Shown in pieces: positions 61,601 to 64,000 of a stretch of DNA of 64,000 nucleotides. The notes below the pieces were generated by a model. That model made no database searches. It worked only from the letters and a program-made list of their open reading frames with translations, and was not told the DNA's origin. The position numbers were made by a program, and so were the translations under genes. Within the stretch, counting starts at the first letter, position 1. Every line of letters starts with the position of its first letter. The DNA is from Phylloscopus collybita (Eukaryota; Chordata; Aves; Passeriformes; Phylloscopidae), in contig JAJNNQ010000075.1 in assembly GCA_027886175.1 (NCBI GenBank), positions 57,721,001 through 57,785,000 on the forward strand, given 5' to 3'.

Positions 61601-64000
61601 TGAAAAAACCGAAAAAACTTGGCAAACGGAGTCAAGACAACCACACGTGCCGTAATGAAAAGAATGGCGGGGAAAAGAGGCAAACATGACAAAATTATTG
61701 CAAAAGTAAATCCTAAATTCGCGGCAGAAAGATCTACAAAGAGAGAGGAGAAGAAAGTGAAGCAATGAAATATTGCAAAGAAGGAAAAAAAACTCCGACA
61801 ACAAGTAAAAACCATCCGAGTGAATGGGATGACAAGAAGTGCAGGGAAATGGACCGAAGCTTGCCACATGAATGCTCATTGAAATCGCAAGATTTCATTC
61901 CCTTTCCTGAAAGGAAAGTCTTCCTTTCAGGAAAGGGAATGAAATCTTGAAATCAGAGAACAAAGTCTCAGAAACACTCTGGAAAGAAGATATGACCAAT
62001 TAAACAAAATTTGAAAAAAACGAAAAATCTTGGCAAACGGAGTCAAAATAACCAAAAGTACTCAGGATCAAAAGAATGGCGGGCAAAAGAGGAACACATG
62101 ACAAAATGATTGCAAAAGTAAATCCTAAATTCGCGGCAGAAAGATCTACAAAGAGAGAGGAGAAGAAAGTGAAGCAATGAAATATTGCAAAGAAGGAAAA
62201 AAAAAACTCCGACAACAAGTAAAAACCATCCGAGTGAATGGGATGACAAGAAGTGCAGGGAAATGGACCGAAGCTTGCCACACGAATGCTCATTGAAATC
62301 GCAAGATTTCATTCCCTTTCCTGAAAGGAAAGTCTTCCTTTCAGGAAAGGGAATGAAATCTTGAAATCAGAGAACAAAGTCTCACAAACACTCTGGAAAG
62401 AAGATATGACCAATTAAACAAATTTTGAAAAAAACGAAAAAACTTGGCAAACGGAGTCAAGACAACCACACGTGCCGTAATGAAAAGAATGGCGGGGAAA
62501 AGAGGCAAACATGACAAAATTATTGCAAAAGTAAATCCTAAATTCGCGGCAGAAAGATCTACAAAGAGAGAGGAGAAGAAAGTGAAGCAATGAAATATTG
62601 CAAAGAAGGAAAAAAAACTCCGACAACAAGTAAAAACCATCCGAGTGAATGGGATGACAAGAAGTGCAAGGAAATGGACTGAAGCTTGCCACATGAATGC
62701 TCATTGAAATCGCAAGATTTCATTCCCTTTCCTGAAAGGAAAGTCTTCCTTTCAGGAAAGGGAATGAAATCTTGAAATCAGAGAACAAAGTCTAACAAAC
62801 ACTCTGGAAAGAAGATATGACCAATTAAACAAAATTTGAAAAAAACGAAAAAACTTGGCAAACGGAGTCAAGACAACCACACGTGCCGTAATGAAAAGAA
62901 TGGCGGGGAAAAGAGGCAAACATGACAAAATTATTGCAAAAGTAAATCCTAAATTCGCGGCAGAAAGATCTACAAAGAGAGAGGAGAAGAAAGTGAAGCA
63001 ATGAAATATTGCAAAGAAGGAAAAAAAACTCCGACAACAAGTAAAAACCATCCGAGTGAATGGGATGACAAGAAGTGCAGGGAAATGGACCGAAGCTTGC
63101 CACACGAATGCTCATTGAAATCGCAAGATTTCATTCCCTTTCCGGAAAGTCTTCCTTTCAGGAAAGGGAATGAAATCTTGAAATCAGAGAACAAAGTCTC
63201 ACAAACACTCTGGAAAGAAGATATGATCAATTAAACAAAATTTGAAAAAAACGAAAAAACTTGGCAAACGGAGTCAAGACAACCACACGTGCCGTAATAA
63301 AAAGAATGGCGGGGAAAAGAGGCAAACATGACAAAATTATTGCAAAAGTAAATCCTAAATTCGCGGCAGAAAGATCTACAAAGAGAGAGGAGAAGAAAGT
63401 GAAGCAATGAAATATTGCAAAGAAGGAAAAAAAACTCCGACAACAAGTAAAAACCACCCGAGTGAATGGGATGACAAGAAGTGCAGGGAAATGGACCGAA
63501 GCTTGCCACATGAATGCTCATTGAAATCGCAAGATTTCATTCCCTTTCCTGAAAGGAAAGTCTTCCTTTCAGGAAAGGGAATGAAATCTTGAAATCAGAG
63601 AACAAAGTCTCACAAACACTCTGGAAAGAAGATATGACCAATTAAACAAAATTTGAAAAAAACGAAAAAACTTGGCAAACGGAGTCAAGACAACCACACG
63701 TGCCGTAATGAAAAGAATGGCGGGGAAAAGAGGCAAACATGACAAAATTATTGCAAAAGTAAATCCTAAATTCGCGGCAGAAAGATCTACAAAGAGAGAG
63801 GAGAAGAAATTGAAGCAATGAAATATTGCAAAGAAGGAAAAAAAAACCTCCGACAACAAGTAAAAACCATCCGAGTGAATGGGATGACAAGAAGTGCAGG
63901 GAAATGGACCGAAGCTTGCCACACGAATGCTCATTGAAATCGCAAGATTTCATTCCCTTTCCTGAAAGGAAAGTCTTCCTTTCAGGAAAGGGAATGAAAT
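55699..64000 (+). repeat. Higher-order repeat, 7-unit period of 2,880 bp, nearly three apparently identical copies
   Basis: The copies are 55699-58578, 58579-61458 and 61459-64000 (cut by the window end). In every part compared they agree base for base, including rare markers: AATTTTGAAA (56,660, 59,540, 62,420), CTAACAAAC (57,033, 59,913, 62,793), ATATGATCAATT (57,461, 60,341, 63,221), AACCTCCGAC (58,085, 60,965, 63,845) and the 5-bp-deleted palindrome (57,364, 60,244, 63,124). The unit looks like the 9-unit repeat with two or three type I units lost and one type II unit gained (58352, 61232). The left edge is near 55,699, where CACATGAATG of the earlier copy becomes CACACGAATG. Confidence 0.88.

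Larger units (their letters stand above)
1..64000 (+). repeat. Satellite DNA array, about 155 tandem units of about 412 bp, all in one orientation
   Basis: The same unit of about 412 bp repeats head to tail without interruption from the first to the last base. AAGCTT sites at 80, 493, 906, 1317, 1729, 2142, 2555, 2966, 3377 and on to 63912 give intervals of 411-413 bp; (63912-80)/155 is 411.8. Unit length varies mainly through the A-run near the 3' part (8 to 10 A in most copies), a 1-bp difference between type I and type II variable blocks, and a 5-bp deletion in some palindromes. Units differ from one another by scattered substitutions but are clearly one family. No inverted unit, no inserted transposon and no unique flanking DNA is present, so both ends of the array lie outside the window. 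Head-to-tail arrays of this size with higher-order structure are known from eukaryotic constitutive heterochromatin; the lineage is not identified. No gene is supported anywhere in the window. Confidence 0.98.

Noticed and set aside
1..64000. CRISPR array
   Set aside because: Repeats are about 412 bp with no unique spacers, and there are no cas genes.
1..64000. rRNA or histone tandem gene array
   Set aside because: The unit is only about 412 bp, A-rich, with no recognisable rRNA segment or histone reading frame.
1..64000. Telomeric repeats or subtelomeric junction
   Set aside because: No short telomere-type repeat such as TTAGGG or TTTAGGG arrays is seen at either edge or inside.

Overview
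The whole 64,000-base window lies inside one satellite DNA array. I find no protein-coding gene, no RNA gene, no CRISPR array and no array edge. A unit of about 412 bp (411-413 bp for most copies, a few bases shorter where the central palindrome is deleted) repeats head to tail in one orientation about 155 times. HindIII-type AAGCTT sites mark the period directly: 80, 493, 906, 1317, 1729, 2142, 2555, 2966, 3377, 3790, 4203, 4614, 5026, 5437, 5850, 6263 and so on to 63912. The window starts in the middle of a unit and ends inside a palindrome.

Each unit holds the same parts in order: the right half of a near-perfect palindrome (29-bp arms around a 4-bp AGTC loop); an A-tract module; a variable block of 22-23 bp that exists in two forms, type I with CACGTG and type II with AGTACT; a conserved core with an AGATCT site; purine runs; the AAGCTT site; then the left half of the next palindrome. 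A representative 411-bp unit is A 44.5%, C 16.5%, G 21.4%, T 17.5%, so the plus strand is 66% purine. This skew creates T-rich minus-strand reading frames of 80-159 codons, which I treat as artefacts.

Above the unit level the array is a patchwork of higher-order repeats (HORs) whose size changes along the window: 4- and 8-unit periods (1,648/1,649 and 3,297 bp) at 1-9,265; a mixed stretch to 11,540; a 5-unit repeat (2,063 bp) to 15,929; a patchwork of blocks seen elsewhere to about 27,422; a 6-unit duplication (2,475 bp) to 32,438; another patchwork to 39,170; 6-unit repeats of 2,469 and 2,471 bp to about 50,200; a 9-unit repeat (3,700 bp); and finally a 7-unit repeat (2,880 bp) present nearly three times at 55,699-64,000 with no difference that I could find. 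Rare variants (loop inversion, 5-bp arm deletion, 3-nt loop, hybrid type I/II units) act as tags that show how blocks were copied.

The organism is almost certainly a eukaryote, because long homogeneous satellite arrays with HORs are typical of eukaryotic heterochromatin (centromeric, pericentromeric or subtelomeric). I do not recognise the satellite family and do not name a lineage. The most interesting idea is that the unit can be read as a short inverted-terminal-repeat element (29-bp TIRs, about 407 bp, 4-bp AGTC between neighbours), so the satellite may be a tandemly amplified MITE-like element, and its palindrome may matter for cruciform formation or array turnover.
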